A DNA stretch of 64,000 nt, taken from positions 186,001 to 250,000 of the forward strand of contig NZ_PYWK01000001.1 of the NCBI RefSeq assembly GCF_003049645.1. The letters are read 5' to 3'. This document shows, piece by piece, positions 51,254 through 60,845 of the stretch. Numbering within the stretch: the stretch's first letter is position 1; the number at the start of each line of letters is the position of its first letter. The notes below the pieces were generated by a model. It ran no database searches, was not told where the DNA came from, and saw only the letters and a program-made list of their open reading frames with translations. A program made the position numbers and the translations under genes. This stretch comes from Metasolibacillus fluoroglycofenilyticus (GTDB lineage: Bacteria > Bacillota > Bacilli > Bacillales_A > Planococcaceae).

Positions 51254-54115
51254 ATGAATAAAAAACTATTTTTTACTTTGGGGGCAGTGCCTATCGTGAT
51301 GATAGCACCTACTATTGCATATGGTGAAGAAATACAAACTGTATCGCTTACAGGAGATAAAATTGTTAATGCAACATTGAAGGCGACAATTGAAAACCTA
51401 CCTGCCAAATCGATTGTTAAGGGCTACCAATGGTATTATGCAGAAAGTGTGGTTGGTGAAAATTCAAGCGGCTCTACATATAAGCCGATAATCGGTGCCA
51501 CAACAGCGGCACTAAAAGTACCAGTAGAGGCGGCTGGACGCTCTATTTTTGTAGAGGCGACGACAACAGAGGGGATTAAATATAAAAGCGAACCTGTCAA
51601 AATTAATGAGCTGCAGCTAGAGATTACAGCACCGAGGCTAAATGATTACGCTGTACCGGGCGAAACGATAAAAGCTTCAGGGGCAAGTGTAACAGATGCT
51701 ATGGGAGCAAAGCTTGAAAGTGGGCAAATTACATACAGCTATCAATGGTTTTACAAGGTCGGAGAATCATTTACGATTATTGATGGCGCAACAAACAGCA
51801 CCTATACAATTGCAAAAGATGCACTTGATAAAGATGTACAGCATCTTATCGTTAGGGTAAAGGCGAAGGTAGGAAGCGCTGTTATCGAGTCTGATATTTC
51901 AAACACACTAACGATTTCCAATGAATCCGTAGATTCAATGATTGCTGAAATCCAAGAGATTTTTGTTAATGATTATAAATATAATTTTACATCGCTCTCA
52001 TCATTCAAAGCGGATGTAACTTCTTTAGAGAGTAAATATCAAGCGTTATCAGCAGCCGCAAAAGAGAATATAACAAACTATTCGGCGCTAAAACGCGCAT
52101 TAGCAGATGTAGAGACGATTGAGAAGCTATATGAAAAAGTAAATAAAGTAGATGAAATTGAAGAAAAAGACAAGGCGAAATATATACAAGATATTGAGGA
52201 AGCTTACAATAAGTTAGATTTATTACAGCGAAGCCTTGATCCACAAGAAGCTCTATATACAGATATTAAAAACTTACTCGATAACCGTACGAACGAGGAA
52301 TTTAAAGAAGTAAGAAAAATTAATGAAGCAATCCAAGCCTTATTAGTATACGAAGCATCTTACGTAAAGTACAATGCGGCAGATGTTACGAGCTTGCAAG
52401 CGATGATTGATACCCTTGATAAAGATATTGCTGCATTATCACAAAACGCACAGGCTGCTGTGCGTAACCAAGCCATTTTACAAGACGCAAAGCAGGATAT
52501 TAAAAAAGTGCAGCAATTTATAAAGTCATTCGATAAATTATCATTAAAGGATACGCCAAATAAGCAAGTAACGACTGCAAAATCAATTCGCACAGCCTAT
52601 GAGAAGCTAACATATAGGCAAGCACAGTTAGTAACAGACGAATGGATGGCTTTGTTATGGCATGCAGAAAGCGCAGAGGAGCAGCAAATTGCACAATTAA
52701 ATAGTGAAATTGCAGACTATGTAGGAAACCTTGGTAGCCGTTATCTAATAAATCCTTCAAGCACTTCGTGGCAAAGCCATGTTAACAATGTTGACCGCCT
52801 TGTTGCTGAATATAAAGGATTAACGAAAAATTCAGCTACACAAATTATCGGATACAGTCAGCTAGTAACGCTGCAAAAGGATTTGAAAACAGCACTGAAA
52901 GTGATTCAAAGCATTGATGCCTACCAAAAGCTTTCAGAAACAAAAGGTGTGGCGAGTAATAAGCTCCAATCGACTTATACGAGTGCATTAAAGGCATATA
53001 ATAAATTAACAAGCTTACAGCAATCACTTGTATATAATGCCGATGAATTTTTGAAAAATGCTCCAACAGCATCTGTTGACCCAGGTAAACAAGAGCCTAC
53101 CGATAAGGCTGCAGCTGACAAGCTCGTTTCTGATATTGATAAGCTTGCAAATATTAAAAATTACACATTTGCAACATTTGAAGATGCGGTGAATTCAGCA
53201 TCAACGATTTATAAAAACTTATCCTCAAGTGCGCGTAAGTATGTGACAAACTATTCTATTTTAACGGCTGCTAGCAAGGACCTTTCGGGTGCCAAATCAT
53301 TCCACAAAAAGGTGCAGGCTGCAAGAGAAGAAACTGACGTGAAAAAGCAGTCTAAAAAAATCGAGACAGTTCAAAAAGCATATGACAAGCTCCCTGCTAA
53401 CCAACAATATTTAGCAAAACAGCAATATGAGGACCTATTAGCAAATCGCTTAGTTGATAAAAATGCACCAAACTTGGCGCAATTAAATAATGACATTGCC
53501 GCAATAATAGTAAACGATATGTATGTCATATCAGTTGAAAAAATCAATGAATTATCGACACAATACAATAAATTAAGCGCTGCTGATAAAAAAACAGTAA
53601 CCAACTATCCGATTTTAAAAACAGCTGTATCGGATGCTAAAAAAGCAACAACATTTATAGCACAATACGAAAAATCATTTGCTTCGAATCCGAGCACTGT
53701 CATTAAAGCTTTTTCAAAGCTCACAACGAAGCAAGCAAGTCTAGTGAGTCCAGCAATTCGACAAGCAATCATTACCAAGGAAAAAGAGCTCCAATCCTCC
53801 GAGGTCGCAGTTACATTAATCGAATCAATTGATGGGCTACTTATCAAAGGCGAATACATCGCCAATCTAGAGACTAAAGTAAAAGAGCTACGCACAATTT
53901 ACGATAGCTTAAACGCCAGCGACAAAAAAACAATCAAAAACTACAAAAAGCTAACAGAAGCAGAAAGTGACTTGAAAAAGGTTGCAGATGTACACGCACT
54001 ATATGTACCAGCAAATGGCGATGAACAGAAACGAAAAGCCTGGAAAACTGCCTACAGCAAGCTATCCAAACGACTAGAATTGCTATATAAACGAACACAT
54101 CCAAGTGATGTATAA
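51254..54115 (+). CDS. Exported 953-residue protein with two Ig-like and six helical repeats
   Basis: The signal peptide (KKLFFTLGAVPIVMIAPTIAYG, cleaved near residue 24) is followed by two Ig-like domains (about 27-118 and 119-226) with the paired KGYQWYYAES and YSYQWFYKVGES strands. The rest is six helical repeats of about 105-130 residues. Each contains a motif like YxxLSxxxKKxVTNYxxLxxA followed by a charged helix and an AYxKLxxxQxxLV end. There is no SLH domain, LPxTG signal or membrane anchor, so it may be secreted or held non-covalently in the wall. GGAGG precedes the ATG. It could be an S-layer-associated or adhesin-like protein (inference). Confidence 0.75.
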   Translation: MNKKLFFTLGAVPIVMIAPTIAYGEEIQTVSLTGDKIVNATLKATIENLPAKSIVKGYQWYYAESVVGENSSGSTYKPIIGATTAALKVPVEAAGRSIFVEATTTEGIKYKSEPVKINELQLEITAPRLNDYAVPGETIKASGASVTDAMGAKLESGQITYSYQWFYKVGESFTIIDGATNSTYTIAKDALDKDVQHLIVRVKAKVGSAVIESDISNTLTISNESVDSMIAEIQEIFVNDYKYNFTSLSSFKADVTSLESKYQALSAAAKENITNYSALKRALADVETIEKLYEKVNKVDEIEEKDKAKYIQDIEEAYNKLDLLQRSLDPQEALYTDIKNLLDNRTNEEFKEVRKINEAIQALLVYEASYVKYNAADVTSLQAMIDTLDKDIAALSQNAQAAVRNQAILQDAKQDIKKVQQFIKSFDKLSLKDTPNKQVTTAKSIRTAYEKLTYRQAQLVTDEWMALLWHAESAEEQQIAQLNSEIADYVGNLGSRYLINPSSTSWQSHVNNVDRLVAEYKGLTKNSATQIIGYSQLVTLQKDLKTALKVIQSIDAYQKLSETKGVASNKLQSTYTSALKAYNKLTSLQQSLVYNADEFLKNAPTASVDPGKQEPTDKAAADKLVSDIDKLANIKNYTFATFEDAVNSASTIYKNLSSSARKYVTNYSILTAASKDLSGAKSFHKKVQAAREETDVKKQSKKIETVQKAYDKLPANQQYLAKQQYEDLLANRLVDKNAPNLAQLNNDIAAIIVNDMYVISVEKINELSTQYNKLSAADKKTVTNYPILKTAVSDAKKATTFIAQYEKSFASNPSTVIKAFSKLTTKQASLVSPAIRQAIITKEKELQSSEVAVTLIESIDGLLIKGEYIANLETKVKELRTIYDSLNASDKKTIKNYKKLTEAESDLKKVADVHALYVPANGDEQKRKAWKTAYSKLSKRLELLYKRTHPSDV

Positions 54116-54122
54116 ATTAAAA

Positions 54123-54168
54123 TAAAGCACCAGAAATCCAAGTGGAAACTTGTGTTTCAGGTGCTTTT
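54123..54168 (+). terminator. Intrinsic terminator after the repeat protein
   Basis: AAGCACCAGAAA pairs with TTTCAGGTGCTT with a central mismatch, followed by TTATTTA. Confidence 0.85.
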
Positions 54169-54276
54169 ATTTATGCGGTGTGTGAAGAGCAGGATTTGAT
54201 GTGTTAATTGTTGCTTTTATGCTTTAGTTTGGTGTTACATTGCATTCTTTAAGAAATGAAAGTTAGTTTAACTCGT

Positions 54277-57156
54277 TCATTCTTCTACTAAATAATGATA
54301 GATATCGTATTGAACGGGTTGCTCTAACAAAAAATTCATTGTTACTACAGATTTACCATCAGGCATCGTTCCATTTTGTGCACTACCATCAATAACTTTA
54401 AGCTGACCTAAATAGTAAAAGTCACTTCCTTCACCATCATCCTTTTTTACAAATAAGTAAATTGATGAGTTTATTTTGTCGGAAGATAAAATTGTTTGAA
54501 CTTCACTTGAATTTAAGTTTAAGCGGCTTCGGCTATACCATTTAAAGACGTCAGGTGATAAAAATTCATCACCATATGCTTGGCTGGAAATGACATCATC
54601 TTTTTTATGATAGGTGACAAAAAGTGGTGTTGTATTATGTTTTGTGCGATAACCATAAATAGTTGACGATGAATCCGTACTCCAATTTAAAAGACGGCAT
54701 ACGTCACGACGTGAGTATTTTGCATATAACGTAAAGGGTTTTTCGATATTATATTTTTGATTATTATACAAAGCACATTTTAAAATATCTCCAATAAATA
54801 TTTTGAAAAGTTCATTTTGCATATAGTTTTGGATTTCCTCATTGAAGCTATATGTTGCGTCTTGAATTATAATTAACGGATTTGAACCAAACTTTTTTTT
54901 GTCATTTTTCGTATGGAATTGTAATGTTAGCATATTTTCAACAGACGTAATTGTTTCGCTATTTATATATGTGCCATGATGCTTTAATGTTTCTATATAT
55001 TCTTTTTTTGTAACAACACTTTTTTGCAACAATAATTCTAGTAGTAGTAATTCATGAACTCTTTTTCCATTAAGAAATTCAGACGAAATCATTGTTAAAA
55101 CAGCATTAGCATACTCAGAGAGTGGTTGTACCTCTTCCTTTATTTTTAATAAAAAATTGTAGTAACTACCAGCATAATGAATTATTACTTCAGGGTCTAT
55201 AGAATTATGTTCAATAAAATCGTAAAGCATCGGTACACGATTAATGCGGTTTTTTAATTCATTATATGCATCACGAAGAATTTTTAAAGTTGATAAATTT
55301 GTGTTATTAATGGCTTCATAAATACGTTTTTTAGCAACTTCTTCAAAATTAACGGTTGATACACCTTGAATATAATCTGTATTAACTGTTTTGCGACGAA
55401 TATTATCCTTGTTCATTGAATTGTCACCTGACAATTCAATTGGAATGAGATAATTATTTTTATAGTTACCGATAAAGTCTATAACTGTTAAATACTTTTT
55501 ATCATCATGCTTGCGTAAGCCTCTACCTAACTGTTGAATAAAAATAATGCTTGATTGTGTTTGACGTAGCATAACAATTTGATTAATAAATGGAATGTCA
55601 ATTCCTTCATTAAAAATGTCAATGGTTAATATATATTCAAGTTTTCCTTTCTCTAAAAGCTTAACCGCTGCTTCTCTTTCTGACTGTGAATTGTCCCCTG
55701 TTAGATGGAGTGTTTTTAATCCCTCTCGATTTAAAAGATAGGAAAGCTCTCTAGCTTCCTCTTTGGAGCTACAGAAAATAAGACCGCGCAGCTTTTCACC
55801 TGAATATCCATAGTAATTTATTTTCTCGATAATATGCTGTACTCTTTCTGGAGCGATGAGACGACTTAATGATGTCGTATCATCGATAATTTCTCCATCA
55901 TATTCATAATCTGTTACGCCGAAATAATGGAATGGACAAAGCATATCTTCTTCAAGTGCGGCCTGTAGTCGGATTTCATATGCAATATTATAATCAAATA
56001 AAGAATAGATATTAAAGTTATCTGTTCGCTCAGGCGTGGCGGTCATACCTAGTAAAAATCTTGGATTAAAATATTCTATTATTTTCAAATATGAATCTGC
56101 ACCAGCTCTATGTACCTCATCAATTAGAATATAATCAAAATGCTCAGGAGAAAATGTGTTTAAATAAGTGTTTTTAGAAAGAGTAAAGACTGTGGCAAAC
56201 AAATAACGAGCGTTTATATCTTTTGAATTTCCAGATAAAATACCATAATCTTCATCGTTTCCACCAAGTATTTTTTTATAATCTTCCATTGCTTTATTTA
56301 AAATTTGTTCACGATGAACAACAAACAACATTCGCTTAGGTGCAAAATTTCGCACATCTAAAGCTGATAAATATGTTTTTCCTGTACCAGTAGCTGAAAT
56401 TATTAATCCTTTTTGTGCCCCTGTTGCTCGTAAACTTTTTAATTGCTCAAGAGCGACAGATTGCATTTTGTTTGGTTGAATTAATAGAGCCTTTTGTAAT
56501 GAATTAGTAGAATATGTAGATTCTAATTCGATTATATTTGAAGATTTTATGTTTGAATTTTCATATTCATTTTTATAGATTTCTTCATATTGAATAATCC
56601 ATTCCTTTGATAGTGAAACGGATGCTTCCCATGCGTCCTCAAACTGATTTTTAAAATGGTGAATAACCTCGCCATTTTCGAGAGAAGTTAAGAAAATATT
56701 CCACTCAAAATTTGTTTTTAAAGCACTATCAGTTAAATTGGAGCTTCCGACTATTAAGGAGTAATAATTAGTATGTTCAAATATATAGCCTTTTGAGTGA
56801 AATCCTTTAATATCGGATAATCGAACTTCCACATTTTCAAGTTTTAATAGTTCTTTAAACATCTTAGGTTGATTAAAGTTTAAAAAAGTAGATGTCAAAA
56901 TTCGTCCTTTAATCCCTTTTTTCTGAATATCTTGTAGGATAGATTTCAATGTTGCTAAACCACCCTCTGTAATAAAGGCGACTGAAAAAATAAAAGAATT
57001 ACAGGATTTTAACTCTTGTGAGATAGTTGCAAGGACGTTTTCATGACGTTTATTTATTAATAACTTTGGTTTGAATTGATTAGATACAGGAATATTTTTA
57101 TCAATAAATCCATTGTGCAAGGAGTTTTGCATCTTCTTTATAAGTAGCTCCATCAT
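54277..57156 (-). CDS. PLD-nuclease/SF2-helicase/DUF3427 protein
   Basis: A protein of about 959 residues. The N-terminal phospholipase D-like domain (about 30-190) shows GFHSKGYIFE and IVGSSNLTDSALKTNFEWN, a single HxK...GSSN set as in R.BfiI-type nucleases. A superfamily 2 helicase core follows with ISATGTGKTYLSAL, ILIDEVHRAGADSYLK, LGMTATPERTD, FNEGIDIPFINQI and QQLGRGLRKHDDKK. The C-terminus (about 620-960) is DUF3427. The best start is ATG at 57156, 8 bases after AAAGGG. It follows a Nudix gene with 12 bases between. Such fusions are thought to act in DNA restriction or repair, but no function is shown here. Confidence 0.88.
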   Translation of the reverse strand: MMELLIKKMQNSLHNGFIDKNIPVSNQFKPKLLINKRHENVLATISQELKSCNSFIFSVAFITEGGLATLKSILQDIQKKGIKGRILTSTFLNFNQPKMFKELLKLENVEVRLSDIKGFHSKGYIFEHTNYYSLIVGSSNLTDSALKTNFEWNIFLTSLENGEVIHHFKNQFEDAWEASVSLSKEWIIQYEEIYKNEYENSNIKSSNIIELESTYSTNSLQKALLIQPNKMQSVALEQLKSLRATGAQKGLIISATGTGKTYLSALDVRNFAPKRMLFVVHREQILNKAMEDYKKILGGNDEDYGILSGNSKDINARYLFATVFTLSKNTYLNTFSPEHFDYILIDEVHRAGADSYLKIIEYFNPRFLLGMTATPERTDNFNIYSLFDYNIAYEIRLQAALEEDMLCPFHYFGVTDYEYDGEIIDDTTSLSRLIAPERVQHIIEKINYYGYSGEKLRGLIFCSSKEEARELSYLLNREGLKTLHLTGDNSQSEREAAVKLLEKGKLEYILTIDIFNEGIDIPFINQIVMLRQTQSSIIFIQQLGRGLRKHDDKKYLTVIDFIGNYKNNYLIPIELSGDNSMNKDNIRRKTVNTDYIQGVSTVNFEEVAKKRIYEAINNTNLSTLKILRDAYNELKNRINRVPMLYDFIEHNSIDPEVIIHYAGSYYNFLLKIKEEVQPLSEYANAVLTMISSEFLNGKRVHELLLLELLLQKSVVTKKEYIETLKHHGTYINSETITSVENMLTLQFHTKNDKKKFGSNPLIIIQDATYSFNEEIQNYMQNELFKIFIGDILKCALYNNQKYNIEKPFTLYAKYSRRDVCRLLNWSTDSSSTIYGYRTKHNTTPLFVTYHKKDDVISSQAYGDEFLSPDVFKWYSRSRLNLNSSEVQTILSSDKINSSIYLFVKKDDGEGSDFYYLGQLKVIDGSAQNGTMPDGKSVVTMNFLLEQPVQYDIYHYLVEE

Positions 57157-57168
57157 TAACATCACCCT

Positions 57169-57570
57169 TTAACAGTTAGTTTGGGATACCAATTTCTCTA
57201 CTGCTGGTATATCTGCCGGGGCAAATTCAAGTAAATATAAATCTTCACGCTTAACCCATTTAACGTCAGCGTGCTCAGTAATTTGAGGATGACCTTTAAC
57301 AATTTGCGCCATATATGTTTCGAGGCGGACAATAAATGTTTCATATTCATAAGTAGTATCTTCTACTTTTTCTTTTACAATAATTTCGCAGTTAAATTCC
57401 TCTAATATTTCCCTATGGAGTGCTGCTTCAGGTGTTTCATTTTTTTCTATTTTTCCACCCGGAAATTCCCAAAGGTTAGGCAATGACATTTGTTTGCCGC
57501 GTAAAGCACAAAAAATCTCCTTCTGCTCATTTTCAATAATAGCTCCTACTACATGAATTGTTTTCTTCAT
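57169..57570 (-). CDS. Nudix hydrolase, MutT/NudG-like
   Basis: A 133-residue (deoxy)nucleoside triphosphate pyrophosphohydrolase. The Nudix box runs from GGKIEKNETPEAALHREI to LEEFN, keeping the REUxEE metal-binding core, with Asn where Gly is usual after EEx. The start KKTIHVVGAIIENEQKEIFC and the middle LPNLWEFPGGKIE fit the MutT/CTP pyrophosphohydrolase group, which removes oxidised or modified nucleotides. The gene is first in a two-gene operon with the PLD-helicase. Confidence 0.92.
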   Translation of the reverse strand: MKKTIHVVGAIIENEQKEIFCALRGKQMSLPNLWEFPGGKIEKNETPEAALHREILEEFNCEIIVKEKVEDTTYEYETFIVRLETYMAQIVKGHPQITEHADVKWVKREDLYLLEFAPADIPAVEKLVSQTNC

Positions 57571-57838
57571 TTACAACACCCTAACTTTCAATATATGTAT
57601 AAATTGACGATAGTTTGTACCTATTTTAGTAGAATTACTTCTAATAAGCAAATACCCTTCTAAATCAGGCTATTAAGTTATTTCTTAAAATATCAAATAG
57701 TATCCTCAACCCTTTACCCCCCCTTTACACTTTTTACATAACCTTTTTAGTTCGTCCATACTTGCTTAATGTTTGTTTCGTACTATATCAATTGTAAGCA
57801 AATAAAAATAAAGGGAAACAAATGGAGGGTCCAATTCG

Positions 57839-58933
57839 ATGACGATTCAAAAATGGTGGAAAAAAGGCTTGGTTGGGGCTTTAGCAATTGCGATGTTAGC
57901 AGCTTGTTCTGATGGTTCATCTTCTGCAAATAAAGAAGTGGATAGTAATTTATCGCTAGAGGAAGTTGTTAACAAGGCGAAAGAGGAAGGCGAGGTTCAT
58001 TCTGTAGGGATGCCAGATACTTGGGCAAACTGGGTGGAAACATGGGAAGAGCTAGGTACTGAGTACGGTATTAAGCATACAGATACAGATATGTCGAGCG
58101 CAGAGGAGTTAGCGAAGTTTGAGGCTGAGAAGGATGATGCTACAGCTGATATAGGAGATGTAGGTATTGCTTTCGGACCGATTGCAAAAGAGAAGGGCTT
58201 AACATTACCATACAAAACATCTTACTGGGATGAGATTCCGGGGTGGGCAAAAGATGATGAGGGGCACTGGGTTGTAGGGTATACGGGAACAATTTCATTC
58301 ATTACAGATAAAAACAATGTTAAAAACCCACCTAAATCATGGGAAGATTTAAAGAATAGCGATTATAAAGTAAGTATTGGCGATGCATTAACGGCGAACC
58401 AAGCGCATTTTGCTATTTTAGCGGCAGCGATGGCTTTTGGTGGTGATGAATCAAATATTCAGCCAGGTATTGATTTCTTTGCTGAGCTAGCGAAGGAGGA
58501 TCGTTTGCAAGGTGGCGATCCAAACGTGGCAACTTTAGAAAAGGGAGAAATCGAAGTGGCGATTGTTTGGGATTTCAATGCACTAGGCTATCGTAGCCAA
58601 ATCGATGAAAGCCGCTTTGATATAGTAATTCCGGCTGAGTCTTCTGTAACATCTGGTTATGCAACGGTTATTAATAAATATGCGAAAAATCCACATGCTG
58701 CGATGCTTGCGCGTGAATATATTTTATCGGATGCTGGACAAGAAAATTTAGCAAAGGGCTATGCACGTCCGATTCGTGAAAATGTAAAACTATCAGATGA
58801 AGTAAAAGCATTATTATTACCAGCTGAAATGTATAAAAATACTAAAACAATAAAGAATCAAAAGCAATGGGAAGAGACAACGAAGCAAATTCCCCAATTA
58901 TATCAAGAACAGGTGTTAATTCATGCAAAATAA
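57839..58933 (+). CDS. ABC transporter substrate-binding lipoprotein
   Basis: A 364-residue lipoprotein with lipobox MLAACS (lipidated Cys23). The body is a PotD/AfuA-type periplasmic-binding-protein-2 fold: EEVVNKAKEEGEVHSVGMPD, then IGFITDK-like TISFITDKNNVKNPPKSWED, VAIVWDFNALGYRSQ and SGYATVINKYAKNPHAAMLA. Relatives bind Fe3+, polyamines, thiamine or 2-aminoethylphosphonate. It is outside the membrane, delivering substrate to the permeases at 60006 and 60845. It overlaps the phosphatase gene by 11 bases. A phosphorylated or phosphonate ligand is inferred from neighbours. Confidence 0.9.
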   Translation: MTIQKWWKKGLVGALAIAMLAACSDGSSSANKEVDSNLSLEEVVNKAKEEGEVHSVGMPDTWANWVETWEELGTEYGIKHTDTDMSSAEELAKFEAEKDDATADIGDVGIAFGPIAKEKGLTLPYKTSYWDEIPGWAKDDEGHWVVGYTGTISFITDKNNVKNPPKSWEDLKNSDYKVSIGDALTANQAHFAILAAAMAFGGDESNIQPGIDFFAELAKEDRLQGGDPNVATLEKGEIEVAIVWDFNALGYRSQIDESRFDIVIPAESSVTSGYATVINKYAKNPHAAMLAREYILSDAGQENLAKGYARPIRENVKLSDEVKALLLPAEMYKNTKTIKNQKQWEETTKQIPQLYQEQVLIHAK

Positions 58934-59747
58934 CAAAGTCGTTTTGATTGTTGTTGACGCACTGCGCTTTGATACGGCTTGTTCACATATGGGTTTTATG
59001 CATCATTTAGTTGAACAAAAGATGGCTGCGCGCTATAAAGTTTGTTCGGAAGTGCCCGCATTATCAAGACCTTTGTACGAAACGATTTTAACCGCTACAC
59101 CACCGCTTGTGCACGGGGTAGTGAGCAATATGATTGTGCGTTTATCAACACAGACAAGCTTATTCCATGTAGCGCAAGCAAATGGCTTAACAACAGCTGC
59201 TGCTGCGTATTATTGGGTGAGTGAGCTGTATAATCGAGCGCCGTTTGTTCATATGGAGGACCGTATCCAGCTAGATAAAGAGCTCCCGATTAATAACGGT
59301 CTGTTTTATTTTGAGGATCATTACCCAGATAGCCATTTATTTGCGGATGCGGCATGGCTGCTTGATCATAAACAGCCTGACTTCTTATATATTCATCCAA
59401 TGAATGTGGATGATGATGGGCATAAATATACAGCAGAATCAAGTCAGTATCGTAATCGTGTGCTAGCAACTGATAATTTATTATCATTGTTTATTCCTAA
59501 ATGTTTAGCGCAAGGCTACGAGGTGGTTGTTACTGCGGATCACGGTATGACGAGTGATGGTAATCATGGTGGGACAGCGGATGAAGACCGACATGTACCG
59601 ATGTTTGTTATTTCAAATGCGGTCAAGCCAGGTATTCGGGATAGTATCGTGTCACAATTGCAAGTAGCACCGCTTTGCTGTCACTTGCTTGGTATTGAGC
59701 CAGCGGAAAGCATGCCGCCATTATTGGTGGATGGTTTGAGGGCTTAA
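58923..59747 (+). CDS. Alkaline phosphatase-superfamily hydrolase
   Basis: A 274-residue cytosolic protein of the nucleotide pyrophosphatase/phosphonoacetate hydrolase branch. Metal ligands are visible: Asp in LIVVDALRFDTA, Asp and His in HPMNVDDDGHKYT, and Asp-His in TADHGMTSDGNHGG. The nucleophile is probably Ser or Thr in PALSRPLYETILTATPP. It has no signal peptide, so it should act on imported substrate. Its place between the binding protein and permease genes argues that it cleaves the phosphodiester or phosphonate taken up by this transporter (inference). Confidence 0.85.
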   Translation: MQNNKVVLIVVDALRFDTACSHMGFMHHLVEQKMAARYKVCSEVPALSRPLYETILTATPPLVHGVVSNMIVRLSTQTSLFHVAQANGLTTAAAAYYWVSELYNRAPFVHMEDRIQLDKELPINNGLFYFEDHYPDSHLFADAAWLLDHKQPDFLYIHPMNVDDDGHKYTAESSQYRNRVLATDNLLSLFIPKCLAQGYEVVVTADHGMTSDGNHGGTADEDRHVPMFVISNAVKPGIRDSIVSQLQVAPLCCHLLGIEPAESMPPLLVDGLRA

Positions 59748-59935
59748 AATTGGAGAACGTAGAATAAATCATAAATCTAAGCTAGTTTTGGTAAACTTGC
59801 GCCTTGGGTCGGCGAAAAGGGTGCCTTAACTTTAATAAAAGGAAAGCCGCTAGATTTATTGTTTTAATTTTCAATTCAAGCGAATGCAGCGTTACTCTCC
59901 TTTAAAGATGGTTTACAAAGGAATTCATTTTCATA

Positions 59936-59978
59936 AAACGTTCTGAAAGCAGGCAAAGTACTGCTTTCGGGACGTCCC
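59936..59978 (+). terminator. Internal hairpin in the transporter operon
   Basis: ACGTTCTGAAAGCAG at 59938-59952 pairs with CTGCTTTCGGGACGT at 59961-59975 with two mismatches. There is no T-run, so partial termination or RNA processing between the phosphatase and permease genes is possible. Confidence 0.5.
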
Positions 59979-60005
59979 ATCCTATACATACAAAAGAAAG
60001 AGGGA

Positions 60006-60845
60006 ATGGTTTTGATTTCGAAACGCCAAGCCTTTCTATGGCTGTCTCCTTTTTTAGTGCTAGTATTTTTGTTTTTCTTAATACCGCTGCTTTATATGCT
60101 TATTACGAGCTTTCAAAATAATGGTTCGTTTACATTGCAGCAGTATGAAACGATTTTATCGAATAGCTATATTTTACAGGGCTTTAAAAATAGTATTACG
60201 CTATCTGTTGTGTCGGCTGTAATCGCATTAGTTGTGACGCTGTTTGCTGTGTATGCCATTATGAATTTTTCGGAGCGTATGCGTGAGCGGATTTTGATTT
60301 TAACGAATTTAACTTCAAATTTTTCAGGTATTCCGCTCGCCTTTGCCTTTATCGTGTTACTTGGGAATAGTGGATTGTTTACGCTGTTGTTTGATAAATG
60401 GGGAATTGGCATTTTATCATCTTTTTCGCTATATAGCTGGGCTGGATTATTGCTTATTTATATTTATTTCCAAATGCCATTAGCGTTAATGCTGCTATAT
60501 CCGATTTATGATGGGATACAGCAGCAATGGAAAGAAGCTGCGGCCCTGCTTGGTGCTTCGCCTTTTCAATTTTGGCTGAAAATTGGGCTTCCAGTTATAT
60601 TACCGGGAGTTGTTGGGACATTTAGTGTGCTTTTTGCGAATGCGATGGGGGCGTACGCTTCTGCCTATGCATTGACGAATAGTAGCTATAACCTAGTAGC
60701 CATTCGCATTGGTGCATTAATTAAAGGGGATATTTTCGCTCAGCCGGAATTAGCAAGTGCTATTGCAGTGTTGCTTGCAGTGGCAATGGTATTGGCGATG
60801 CTGTTAAGTGAGTGGAGTATTGCGAAAACGAGGAGGAAACTATAA
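60006..60845 (+). CDS. ABC transporter permease 1
   Basis: A 279-residue permease with six membrane helices and the BPD_transp_1 motif EAAALLGASPFQFWLKIGLP (EAAxxxGxxxxxxxxxxxLP). The start could be TTG at 60012, better spaced from GAGGG than the ATG at 60006. It resembles PotB/PhnU-type permeases. It forms the channel with the permease at 60845, which overlaps its stop by 1 base. Confidence 0.9.
   Translation: MVLISKRQAFLWLSPFLVLVFLFFLIPLLYMLITSFQNNGSFTLQQYETILSNSYILQGFKNSITLSVVSAVIALVVTLFAVYAIMNFSERMRERILILTNLTSNFSGIPLAFAFIVLLGNSGLFTLLFDKWGIGILSSFSLYSWAGLLLIYIYFQMPLALMLLYPIYDGIQQQWKEAAALLGASPFQFWLKIGLPVILPGVVGTFSVLFANAMGAYASAYALTNSSYNLVAIRIGALIKGDIFAQPELASAIAVLLAVAMVLAMLLSEWSIAKTRRKL

Noticed and set aside
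59748..60005. Riboswitch or small RNA in the gap of the transporter operon
   Set aside because: Only an imperfect hairpin and a weak AAATCTAAGCTAG/CTAGATTTAT pairing are visible. No known riboswitch core is recognised.
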